Below are positions 52,979 through 61,711 of a DNA stretch of 64,000 nucleotides, piece by piece. The DNA lies in contig CAXXKI010000033.1 in NCBI GenBank assembly GCA_963667855.2, positions 124,001-188,000 of the forward strand, read 5' to 3'. Numbering within the stretch: position 1 is the stretch's first letter; each line of letters opens with the position of its first letter. The stretch is from G963667855 sp963667855. Lineage in GTDB: Bacteria; Planctomycetota; Phycisphaerae; UBA1845. The notes under the pieces are model-generated. The model worked only from the letters and a program-made list of their open reading frames with translations, made no database searches and had not been told where the DNA came from. Both the position numbers and the translations under genes were made by a program.

Positions 52979-55115
52979 ATGGGTACCAGAATCGTGGAGA
53001 CAGGATCGGTGAAGTTACTGTGTTCGGTAATAATGGTATTGGTTGCTGTAGGGGTATCCAACGCTGATATCATTATTGATAACAACAACTCGCACAACAC
53101 GGAGGGAAGCTTCAGCGTATTATCCGGGACCTGGTCCACTGGGAGTTCTGCTACCGGAAAATGGGAGGACAACTACCGTTACAATTCCGCAGGCGGAACT
53201 TTGAGTGAGGTTTCGTGGGTGCCGGAAATATCGGAAGCAGGCGAGTATGAAGTTGCCACGTATTATCCGGCCGGTGCGAGTCGAACCGCGAATGCTCCTT
53301 TTACCATATACCATGCAAATGGGTCGACCCTTGTAGCTGTCGACCAGCAAGTAAATGGTGGGCAATGGTTTTCCCTTGGAACGTTTACCTTTAAACGCCG
53401 GGACTGGCGGGTACGTTGTTCTGTCTGACCAGGCTTCATCCGGGGCGGTTATTGCAGACGCGATAAGGTTTAAATCAATGGCGTACGATCCTCCTCAGTT
53501 TCGTGGATTCTGGGTGGATGCTTTCGGAGTAGGATTCAAAAGCACTTCGCAGATAGACACAATGGTTGCCAGGGCCGTTGCCGGCGGATACAACGCGATC
53601 GTTGCCGAGGTGCTGGCATTCAAGGATACCTCATCGTCAGATAACGGCCACGGCGCATATTGGGAATCAAACATTATTCCTCGAGCTTCGGTTGTAACCG
53701 GAGGGTTCGATCCCCTGGAGTATTTGTGCCAGAAGGCTCATCAGAATGGGCTGGAGGTGCATGCGTGGTTGGTTGCTTACAGGGTCAGTACTTCGTGGCC
53801 ACCTTATGGTAACAGCACTATTGCTTCTCACCCGGAATGGCTAAGCGTGTATGATTACGATATGGGGTCGATTGCCTCGGTCGGAGGTCATTATATACTG
53901 GATCCGGGCAACCCGGAGGTACAGGAATACATAGTGGAAACGGTGCGTGAAATCGTTGAAAACTATGAAGTGGACGGAATCAATTTCGATTATATCCGCT
54001 ACACGAGCAGTTATGCAGGATATCCTGCAGTGACCACTTGCGATAAATCCTCATTGGCCAGGTTCAGGGAATTGACCGGGTATGTAGGTACGCCGGATTA
54101 TAACGATTCGAATTGGTCTGATTTCAGACGGCAGACTATCAATGAGCTGATTCGACGTTGCCGAGCGGAAATCCCGGCAATTACGTCAAACCCTATGCAG
54201 CCAATCTGCCTGTCAGCGGACTTGATTTGTGCGGGCGGAGCTCCTGCTGACTTTACTGATTCCAGCCCCTACGGTCTTTTTCAGGATTGGAAACTCTGGT
54301 TGGAAAAAGGGTGGGTCGATGCCGGAATGACAATGAACTATAAAGATGATCGAAACTCGACGCACGCAGCCTACTATCGGAGCTGGATTGATGCCGCCGT
54401 CGATTACAGCGGTGATCGGCACGTGTATTGCGGTCAGGGGAACTACATGAACAGCAAAGCTAACAGTGTAGTTCAAATGGAGTATGTTTATAACGCCGGC
54501 GCACAGGGTACGGTTAATTACTCATACAGAGCGACCGCAGATGAGGACGATGATGATGTCGCGGAAGCTGATTGGACGTGGTATTCGTACGTTGGATCAA
54601 ACCTTTTTACCAATCCTGCGTTAACTCCTGCACTATCCTGGCGCAACCCGGCATTGGCAACCGAAGGTACTATTTGGGGGCAGGTTACCGATTATGATAC
54701 CGGCGAGCCCGTAGACGGTGCTGATGTACGGGTTAACGGTTATGCTTCCGAACAGACCGATGGAAACGGTTATTACGTTTTGACACTTCTCCCCGCTACT
54801 GCGGCAGGGACCGATTACGAAGTCATCGCATCTCACGATGAATACGACGATGATTTTCATCGCTCGGTTACTGTTTATGCCGGGGACGTGTCGAGGATGG
54901 ATCTGCAATTGGGAACACCTCCATTGAAGTTTGACTTCGACGATGATGGCCTTGTAAATATATCTGATTTGCCGGCAATGCGATATTGCCTTTCCGGTCC
55001 CGATGTGGTCTATACCGGTGAAGGCCATTTTTGTCTTACGGGTGACAGTAATGGGGATTCCAAGGTCGATCTTTCAGACTTCGCGGTATTTCAGCAGGTT
55101 TTCACTGCCGAATAA
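52979..55115 (+). CDS. secreted GHL10-type glycoside hydrolase-like protein with golvesin-like and dockerin-like modules (one frame change)
   Basis: About 712 aa. The first frame (to 53428) starts at the ATG at 52979 with a signal peptide ending VSNA and a golvesin/Xly-like domain. A frame change near 53395 (AAA where AA is expected) leads to the rest (to 55115). That part has a GHL10/DUF187 TIM barrel: FRGFWVDAFGVGFKS, NAIVAEVLAF, LEVHAWLVAYR, NFDYIRYTSSYAGY with a likely catalytic Asp, and WVDAGMTMNY. A carboxypeptidase-regulatory-like beta domain (GQVTDYDTGEPVDGADVRVN) and a dockerin-like tail (FDFDDDGLVNISDL, DSNGDSKVDLSDF) follow. It likely cleaves glycans outside the cell. Its ends share a module design with the amidase at 43560-46357. 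Confidence 0.82.
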
Positions 55116-55144
55116 TCGGTGTTGCGTCAGATATTAAATAAAGG

Positions 55145-55169
55145 CGCCGGTCTTTCGACAAGACCGGCG
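55145..55169. terminator. bidirectional terminator between convergent genes
   Basis: CGCCGGTCTT (55145-55154) pairs with AAGACCGGCG (55160-55169) across a 5-nt loop. On the reverse strand it is followed by a T-rich tail, fitting pgi. It also lies 30 bp after the forward-strand GHL10 stop. Confidence 0.75.
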
Positions 55170-55214
55170 TCGTGATCAATTATCGTAATCGTGGCTGATT
55201 CGCAGGCGATTGGT

Positions 55215-56799
55215 TTAAACCGAAAACTGCGTCTCTGCCGGTGTGGCCTTTTTGATTTTCTTTACGCCGTGATAATTGTTGGCAGCCAGATGTTCCAGGA
55301 TCATGTAGCTCCATTCGGCTTCTTCCGGTTCGCCGGCGGCTGAGGCCAACTCCTCGGCGGTCATGACTTGCCCGGATTGCCTTAACGCTCTGACCAGTTT
55401 GGATTGAAGTGCGATGACCCTTCCGGCCGCCTTTTTCCCCGCTTCAACGCCGGGTTGGTGGTAGGCATTGATGTTGACCAGCGAGGCGAACAGTCCCACG
55501 GCTCTCTCGTACAACGCAATTAACGAGCCTACGCTTCGCGGTGACACTTCGTCGACGGTTATGGTCATTGATTCCCGACCGTTTTCATATAAAGCCTCCC
55601 TTGTCCCCATCAGGAAACCTGCCAGGTAGTCTCCACTGGTGACTCCGTCTTCAACTTGAAGAGATTCGCCTTTCCTGTCGCGGCGCACTTCTATGAAGTT
55701 TACGTAGAAATCGTGGTGACCTTCTCGTAATTGCTGTACGTAAGCGTGCTGGTCGGTTGAACCCTTGTTCCCGTATACGGTTATACCTTCGTGAACAGTC
55801 TTGCCGTCCAGATCCTGTTCCTTGCCCAGCGATTCCATTATCAACTGCTGGAGATACTTTGATAGTAAGCTAAGTCGGTCTTTATATGGTATAACCACCA
55901 TACTGCGAAGGTTGCGGCTTTTCGCCGCGTCATACCACATCAGGGCCAGCAGGGCGGCCGGGTTTGATCGAATGTCCCGGCAACGGGTTATGGCGTCCAT
56001 TTCGCGGGCACCGGCCAACAGTCCGTCGATGTCCAATCCGGTCAAAGCTGCCGGGAGAAGACCTACGGCTGCGGTTTGCGAGGTTCTGCCTCCCACCCAG
56101 TCCCCACATGGGGAACGAGTCAATCCAGCCCTGTTCCTGGCATGTCTTGTGCAGATCGCTGCCGTCACCGGTAACCGCGACAGCGTGCTTGGCAAAATCC
56201 AATCCTGCCGATTGGTAGGCACGCATGATTTCCAGCATGCCGTTGCGCGTTTCCTTGGTTCCGCCGGATTTGGAAATGACTAATGCCAGCGTTTCCTTGA
56301 GTCCATCGCCGATAGATGCCAGAGTCCGGTCGATCCCATCGGGGTCGGTGTTATCGCAAAAGAACGGTTGCATTTTTGCGTTCGCACCGCCCAACGCGTC
56401 GTTGACGAATTGCGGTCCCAGTGCGGAACCGCCAATGCCAATGATCACCAGGTTTTTATATGTTCCTCCTGACGGCGGTGATATTTTTCCACTATGCACA
56501 TTCTCGGAGAAGGTTTTTATTCTGGATACGCATTCGTTAATCGCTGTCGTTATTTCCGGTTCGGGAGCCAGGTCGGGATTTCTCAACCAGTAATGACCAA
56601 CCATTCGCTTTTCATCGGGGTTGGCAATGCTACCTTTTTCCAGGGCTTCCATGTTGTCCATCGCCCGGGATATTGTGTTTGCGGTTTGCTCCAAAAAGGA
56701 GTTCTCAAAAGCCATACGCGAAATATCAAGTTGTAGTCCAACCTGTTCGCATACACATAAGTTACGACAATATCGTTGCCAAAGGTCGCGTTTGGTCAT
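55215..56799 (-). CDS. pgi: glucose-6-phosphate isomerase (one frame change)
   Basis: About 528 aa. The start is the ATG at 56799, which overlaps the stop of the upstream gene (ATGA); longer in-frame extensions lie inside that gene. The N-terminal piece reaches about 56100, and the C-terminal piece is the frame ending at 55215. One extra G in a GGGG run explains the switch and restores the sequence ...SFPMWDWVGGRTSQTAAVG. Motifs seen are VIIGIGGSALGPQFVNDAL, ISKSGGTKETRNGML, the D-W-VGGRxS active-site block and later YGNKGSTDQHAYVQQLREG with the catalytic His. It interconverts glucose-6-P and fructose-6-P. It resembles the longer bacterial Pgi lineage. Confidence 0.88.
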
Positions 56800-57356
56800 T
56801 TCTTCACCTTTTGTTTCTTTTCTGCAATTGGCCGCACTTTGCGCAGTACCTCCCAATCGGTATAAGCCTCATGACGCATAAACGCCAGAAGCGCGTCCCG
56901 TTTCTGGTCGGCGTTTAAGCCGCTTACCTCAAGTAAGCGCTTGGTGTAGGTGAAATCGTTCGGACACTGGTGCATTGGAATTCTTACCAGCTCATCTTCC
57001 AGTACACCAAAGAAGTTTTTCTCTTTCAGCATCTTCCAGATTGCCGGAACTTTTCCATCAATATCTTCTGAACGAGGTTGTGCCAGATATTCGTCTATCG
57101 TCTCCGCTGGTTCCAACTCCAGCCAGACGGCCTGGCTGCAATGCGCGGCGAAATAGTCCGGAGGGACCAAGTGGGCTACAAGCCGAAACCTCTCCTCCAG
57201 CAGTAAACCGGCGAATCCGGGCCAGCGAAAAGTGAAGCACGTTCGGTCCCATCGATCAGAGTGGGTAACCTCTACATCCACTCCCGGGCACGTTTTCGTT
57301 ACAAAGCCAAGAAGGTCTTTTTGGAGTTCAGCGTGAGTTTTTTTGCTTTTTGCCAT
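56796..57356 (-). CDS. conserved hypothetical protein upstream of pgi
   Basis: This 186-aa cytoplasmic protein has a basic, lysine-rich C-terminus. Its stop codon overlaps the start of pgi (ATGA), indicating translational coupling. The interior is rich in Trp, Phe and charged residues (RWDRTCFTFRWPGFAGLLLEE is longer than normal motif blocks). It includes a WLELEPAETIDEYLAQPRSE segment and a helical tail. I do not recognise a family. The tight link to pgi suggests a role in carbohydrate metabolism, but this is not proven. Confidence 0.65.
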   Translation of the reverse strand: MAKSKKTHAELQKDLLGFVTKTCPGVDVEVTHSDRWDRTCFTFRWPGFAGLLLEERFRLVAHLVPPDYFAAHCSQAVWLELEPAETIDEYLAQPRSEDIDGKVPAIWKMLKEKNFFGVLEDELVRIPMHQCPNDFTYTKRLLEVSGLNADQKRDALLAFMRHEAYTDWEVLRKVRPIAEKKQKVKK

Positions 57357-57540
57357 TTTTTCCCTGGGTTTCGCTGAATGTCACCATTTAGTTCCAGATA
57401 TTCGGAATCATACAACGGCCTATCCGTCATGAACAGCGGTTTTCGTTGCGCAACCCGCCGGTTCCCCGTTTTACCGTCATTAATGAGCAATCGTTCCATC
57501 ATATCATTATGGGATGAACGAATATTGCGCATATTCCTGG

Positions 57541-58778
57541 TTAAGACGCTACCTGAGTCACTAGTCCGTTTGCATAAGTTGAAATCTTCTTCCAACTGCT
57601 CGTTTCTTCGGTGACCGATAGTGACCAGAAATCGATATTCAGACCCGTTCGATCACCTACTGTGTCAAACTCGAATTCGCCGCTTGCTCCGAGATAAACC
57701 TCTGCTGTGGGGATGATTGCGTCTTTTAGGAAATCAACATCATATGGATCTGTCGTTTGTCCGATCGCGATTGCGGCTATCCATAACGCGTCATATGCAA
57801 CTACCGCGTATGGGTCTGTGATTCTTCCCAATTCCGTTTCTACCTGCGAAGCGATAGTCGTGTATCGATCGGAATCGGGAGCTATAACCGGCGCGGTAAA
57901 CCATGTGGATTGGGCGAATGCACTTGCCGTGTTTGAATCGGTAATCGTTTTTGAAAGGCAGATGCCGGCGCTACCGTACCAGTTCACTGTCCCTAAAACC
58001 TCATCGTTTGCTGCTTGCTCCAGAATCTTGGAGCCTTCACCGTACGAGGTCAGGAGTACTCCGACCGATTCCTCTCCGAAGTCGGCTATCGCCTGGGCCA
58101 CTATGCCGGACAGTTCTTCCACACTGGTTCTAAAGTCGTTTACCTCGGCGCTATCGGGGGAGTAAGTTACATTACCCGCCACCGTTCGTCGTCGTTTTGG
58201 GTGTGTTCGGTTTTTACCAGATCCTGTAGTGCGTTACCCCAGTTGTCGTCGCGAGTCATGGTGACAATGGTGGAAATACCATCGTAATGGAACAGCTCGG
58301 CCATGGCTTTGGCCTGCTCTGTGTCACTGGTGGCCAGTCGGAATACGCCGTCATCTCCCGTTGCCAGTGCAGTTGTACCACTGGTTGGGCTTATTAATAT
58401 GAGGTTTACGCGGTCAGCATAGGGTTTACATTTTGCCAGGGCATCGCTGCTTAATGGTCCGATTACCAGTTTTATGCCTTCGTCGCTGAGCTCCTTGAAT
58501 TTTTCAAAGGCCTTATCGGCGTCGGATTGCGTGTCTTCAACCGTAAGCTTCAATTGCCTGTTGGTCTCGGCGTTCGTGAGGTAAGCGTTAATTTCCGCCA
58601 GCGCCACTTCAAGCGCGGCGTTACTAGCCTGCCCCTGCGAAGCCAATTCACCTGTCAGCGGTAAAAGTGCTCCTACCTGGATTTCCTGCACTTGCGGAGT
58701 TGTATCTTCCGTAGCACATCCGGAGATTAAAAGAATTGCTGTCGCCAGTGTCGGCAATAGAAAGAATTTGTGGTTCAT
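57541..58778 (-). CDS. ABC-type branched-chain amino-acid-like substrate-binding lipoprotein (one frame change)
   Basis: About 412 aa. It starts at the ATG at 58778 with a signal peptide and lipobox LISGCA. The N-terminal lobe (58167-58778) has VGALLPLTGELASQGQASNA and LVIGPLSSDALAKCKPYAD, the fold of Peripla_BP_6/LivJ-type receptors. Near 58180 the frame changes, with one missing G in a GGG run. The second piece (57541-58182) supplies the C-terminal lobe (VLLTSYGEGSKILEQA, DPYAVVAYDALWIAAIAIGQ). It probably binds a small solute outside the membrane. No permease or ATPase gene is adjacent, so the partner transporter is elsewhere or the protein acts as a receptor. Confidence 0.82.
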
Positions 58779-58809
58779 GTAAAACTCTTTTCCATTAACG
58801 TAAAAGGGT

Positions 58810-59880
58810 TTAATCGGATTGTCGTATCGCTTCGTACACTCGGTAACGCTTATCCTCAGCGATTGTGCGACAAGGGCCTACGAATTTCTTTATCATCTTG
58901 TGATAAGGCAGAAACCGGTTGGCTACGATTCTTAATCGACCATTATTCGTCAATCTGGCCGCTGCTACTGTAAAGAACTCTTCTGAGACCTCGTAATTAG
59001 TTTCAATGCCAGTATGGAAAGGGGGGTTGGAGAGTATCAGGTCAAAATCCCCGGTCACATCTGAGAATACGTTGGATGGGTAAACGCAATCTGCGGACAT
59101 CCCGTTGATTTTTGCCGTTTCGCGTGCGGCCTCAATGGCCAAACTGTTGGAGTCGATCATTTCTATCCGGGCATCCTTGTTGCAGCTATGTGCCCAGGCT
59201 CCGATGATTCCGCAACCGCACCCGAAATCCAGCACTCTGCCGTTCGGTATTTCCGTTATGGTTTCCAGGAGCATCCTGGTTCCGTCGTCGAGCTTTTCAT
59301 GGCTGAAAACTCCGGGATAGGAACATATACTCAGCTCTTTATCCCCGACGGTATAGGTGGATTCCTTCCGCCACGTGTCCAGGGAGATTGGTTCTGATTT
59401 ATCCGCTTTGCGGCCCGTTGCTTCATACAAGACGCAGTGGCGAGCAGTATCCACCTTGGTCACTTCGTTAAAAAGAGATTCCAGCGATTTCCCTGCCGAC
59501 TTGATACCGCCACGGACCGGACCGACTACCGCTAGTTTGCCTGCGGAGTCTGTTATCCTCGCGAGCATTGCAAAGGTTAAATCGCGGAGTTCGCGTCCCT
59601 TCGGCAGGTAAGCGATACACAGATCGAATCTGTCAGCCGAATCTCCAAACCACGCACCATACTTGATGGTTATCCGGGATCTGCCGGATAGGGGAATTCT
59701 GCGTTCTGCCATTTTGGCATCACCGTAATCGGTGTGTGCGAAGGTTATCTCCGATTCGGCCCGATGCTCACAGAGTAAAGGCAGTAATTCGCCATCTGTG
59801 GAGTTCAAGACCAGTATCTTTTTCCCGGTAAGGGATTCCAGATTCCTTTCCAGGATTTTGATCGTCGAGGGCTCTCTCAT
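58810..59880 (-). CDS. RsmC/RlmG-like rRNA (guanine-N2) methyltransferase
   Basis: This 356-aa protein shows the duplicated methyltransferase architecture of the RsmC/RlmG group. A degenerate N-terminal Rossmann half (about 1-160) is followed by a catalytic half (about 190-356). SAM motif I is VLDFGCGCGIIGAWAHS and motif IV is LILSNPPFHTG, the NPPF tetrad typical of guanine-N2 methyltransferases. Motif I is complete, with the acidic residue in IEMIDSNSLAIEAAR. Substrate choice between 16S G1207 and 23S sites cannot be made here. The gene is intact and follows the substrate-binding gene by 31 bp. Confidence 0.85.
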   Translation of the reverse strand: MREPSTIKILERNLESLTGKKILVLNSTDGELLPLLCEHRAESEITFAHTDYGDAKMAERRIPLSGRSRITIKYGAWFGDSADRFDLCIAYLPKGRELRDLTFAMLARITDSAGKLAVVGPVRGGIKSAGKSLESLFNEVTKVDTARHCVLYEATGRKADKSEPISLDTWRKESTYTVGDKELSICSYPGVFSHEKLDDGTRMLLETITEIPNGRVLDFGCGCGIIGAWAHSCNKDARIEMIDSNSLAIEAARETAKINGMSADCVYPSNVFSDVTGDFDLILSNPPFHTGIETNYEVSEEFFTVAAARLTNNGRLRIVANRFLPYHKMIKKFVGPCRTIAEDKRYRVYEAIRQSD

Positions 59881-59922
59881 TCCGTATTCGCTTTTTCCTT
59901 AATATGCGGGAAGCTCGTTTCG

Positions 59923-60378
59923 TTACATGCCAAAGTTGTTGCCCGCGGCGGATGCATTCAGTGCCTGGCACAGGTTGACCACAAAAACAGATGTACTCAC
60001 CAGTGTTACCAGGACAACCAGGCTTATACATACATTTACAAAACCTTTACCGGTTACCATGGAATCCGATTTAATAGTGGCCATTATGTGCGGGCGGGCG
60101 AGGATAAACATCGACACCAGCATGGAGCCGATCGTCGGCCAGATACTTATCGAGTGGATATAACTGTAAATCCACACCGACCGCGATACCGGGGCCGAAG
60201 CGATACCTTCCCTTATCCGCAGAAAATGTCCCCGAAGATAATACTCGCCGTCACAGATAAAACCGTTCCGAGCGTCTCCCTGGAAATACCAGTAGAAAAA
60301 GGTGTAAATGGCGAAATTCGCCAGACCCAGTAGTATTACCCATATCAAAATCTTGTTGCGGGTGACGCGTTTCACCAA
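59923..60378 (-). CDS. hypothetical membrane protein
   Basis: About 151 aa. Three hydrophobic segments are visible: ILIWVILLGLANFAIYTFFY near the N-terminus, IWPTIGSMLVSMFILA in the middle and VCISLVVLVTLVSTSVFVVN near the end. The start is uncertain (TTG at 60378 or GTG at 60375) because no ATG is available upstream. I do not recognise a family. It lies between thiG and the rsmC-like gene on the same strand. Confidence 0.5.
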   Translation of the reverse strand: MVKRVTRNKILIWVILLGLANFAIYTFFYWYFQGDARNGFICDGEYYLRGHFLRIREGIASAPVSRSVWIYSYIHSISIWPTIGSMLVSMFILARPHIMATIKSDSMVTGKGFVNVCISLVVLVTLVSTSVFVVNLCQALNASAAGNNFGM

Positions 60379-60440
60379 TCGGTCTCTCTGATCAAACAGT
60401 ATCCCTGTAGTCGGTGAGGCTTTGGCACTCGACTGGACCG

Positions 60441-61265
60441 TTAACTCGCAGCGATAATTCCGTCAAACGGTGAAGACGCGGTGGCGTAAGCTTTTCTCGC
60501 GATTCTTCCTGACAGATACGCCATACGCCCGGCCTCTATTCCGTGGCTCATTGCCTTGGCCATCCGTACCGGATTTTTGGCTCCGGCTATACCCGTGTTA
60601 AGCAGTACGCCGTCGGCGCCAAGTTCCATCGCTACCGTTACGTCAGAGGCCGTACCAACGCCAGCGTCCACGATTACCGGATAATCAGGATCGCCATCCT
60701 TGAGATATTCCAGGCAGATTCGGATATTGTTTTTATTTAATATTCCCAGTCCGCTTCCAATGGGAGCGCCTGCCGGCATCACGCTTGTCGCTCCCATATC
60801 TTTCAGCCTTTTCGCCAGGATTGGGTCGTCGTTGCTGTAAACCAGTACTTCAAACCCGTACCCCAGAAGTTCTTCCGTAGCTTTGAGGGTTCCCACCGGA
60901 TCGGGCAAAAGGGTCTTCTTGTCCGCCAGCACCTCCAGCTTGACCCATTTGGCCCCGGGATTTTCCAGACCTTCCAGCAACTCCCGGCTCAGACGGGCCG
61001 AACGCACCGCGTCTTCCGCGTTGAAGCAACCGGCCGTATTCGGCAGGATCGTGTAACGCTTCAAGTCCAGGTGGTTCAGAATATTGTCGGGCTTGGCTCC
61101 GCCTTCCGGAGTGAGACAGTCCCGGCGGACAGCCACTGTTACCACTTCGGCTCCCGAAGCTGCCAGCGCGTCTTTCATTACCTCTGCAGTCTCGTATTTC
61201 CCCGTACCCACGAACAAACGGGATTTGAACTCAAACGATCCGACTTTATAAGTCTCGGTAGACAT
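60441..61265 (-). CDS. thiG: thiazole synthase
   Basis: This 274-aa TIM-barrel enzyme makes the thiazole phosphate moiety of thiamin from deoxyxylulose phosphate, dehydroglycine and ThiS thiocarboxylate. Motifs seen are FVGTGKYETAEVM, VAVRRDCLTPEGG, LPNTAGCFNAEDAVR, VKLEVLADKKTLLPDP and PVIVDAGVGTASDVTVAMELGADGVL, broken here by position. The Schiff-base Lys lies in the KLE segment. Its start overlaps the stop of thiS (TGATG), so the two are co-translated. It is cytoplasmic and complete. Confidence 0.96.
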   Translation of the reverse strand: MSTETYKVGSFEFKSRLFVGTGKYETAEVMKDALAASGAEVVTVAVRRDCLTPEGGAKPDNILNHLDLKRYTILPNTAGCFNAEDAVRSARLSRELLEGLENPGAKWVKLEVLADKKTLLPDPVGTLKATEELLGYGFEVLVYSNDDPILAKRLKDMGATSVMPAGAPIGSGLGILNKNNIRICLEYLKDGDPDYPVIVDAGVGTASDVTVAMELGADGVLLNTGIAGAKNPVRMAKAMSHGIEAGRMAYLSGRIARKAYATASSPFDGIIAAS

Positions 61266-61468
61266 CAGCCACCTCCTACGAATGTAACTATTTCGATCGC
61301 GTCTCCGTCATTAATGACGGTCTGATCGAAGGTCGATCTGGTCACCAGATCCTTGTTTATCTCGACGGCCACGCGAATCGGTTCCACGTCCAGGCTCTTC
61401 AGCAGGTCACCCACTGTTAGCCCGTCGCTCAATTCCTCGCCTTTGCCGTTTATGGTTACGCTGATCAT
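61265..61468 (-). CDS. thiS: sulfur carrier protein ThiS
   Basis: This 67-aa ubiquitin-like protein ends in Gly-Gly-Gly; ThiS normally ends in GG, which is thiocarboxylated to carry sulfur to ThiG. The N-terminus MISVTINGKGEELSDGLTVG and the segment VAVEINKDLV are typical. The stop overlaps the thiG start. No TPP riboswitch was recognised in the upstream 230 bp. Confidence 0.92.
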   Translation of the reverse strand: MISVTINGKGEELSDGLTVGDLLKSLDVEPIRVAVEINKDLVTRSTFDQTVINDGDAIEIVTFVGGG

Positions 61469-61502
61469 AAAATGCTCCAGAATACATAACGAGGGCGATT
61501 AT

Positions 61503-61676
61503 ATGGTAAAATTACCCAGTTCTCAATCGAGCTATAGTGAAGTAATCAGAAAGGGGACGGCCGCTTGTATTGGGCGGTTAGCAGGGTTCCAGGTCAGGGG
61601 ATTCGTGGAAGAACTCGGTGATTCTCTCGGGAACTCGGTTGCGTATCTTGCAAAACGTTTTAATCTGCGAGAATAA
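61503..61676 (+). CDS. possible small protein
   Basis: 57 codons from the ATG at 61503, with GAGG at 61491-61494, 8 nt upstream. The product is polar with a helical middle (SEVIRKGTAACIGRLAGFQV). It matches nothing I know. It lies in the divergent spacer between thiS and the following kinase gene and may be spurious. Confidence 0.3.
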   Translation: MVKLPSSQSSYSEVIRKGTAACIGRLAGFQVRGFVEELGDSLGNSVAYLAKRFNLRE

Positions 61677-61711
61677 AAATAGCCGACGATCCACATCCAA
61701 AGAGGAGTAGC

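Noticed and set aside
57299..57595. 98-codon reverse-strand ORF between the hypothetical gene and the substrate-binding gene
   Set aside because: It overlaps both neighbours and has no recognisable domain. It is more likely spacer sequence, though a small gene cannot be excluded.
61469..61711. TPP riboswitch upstream of thiS
   Set aside because: The conserved CUGAGA and related core segments were not found on the reverse strand.
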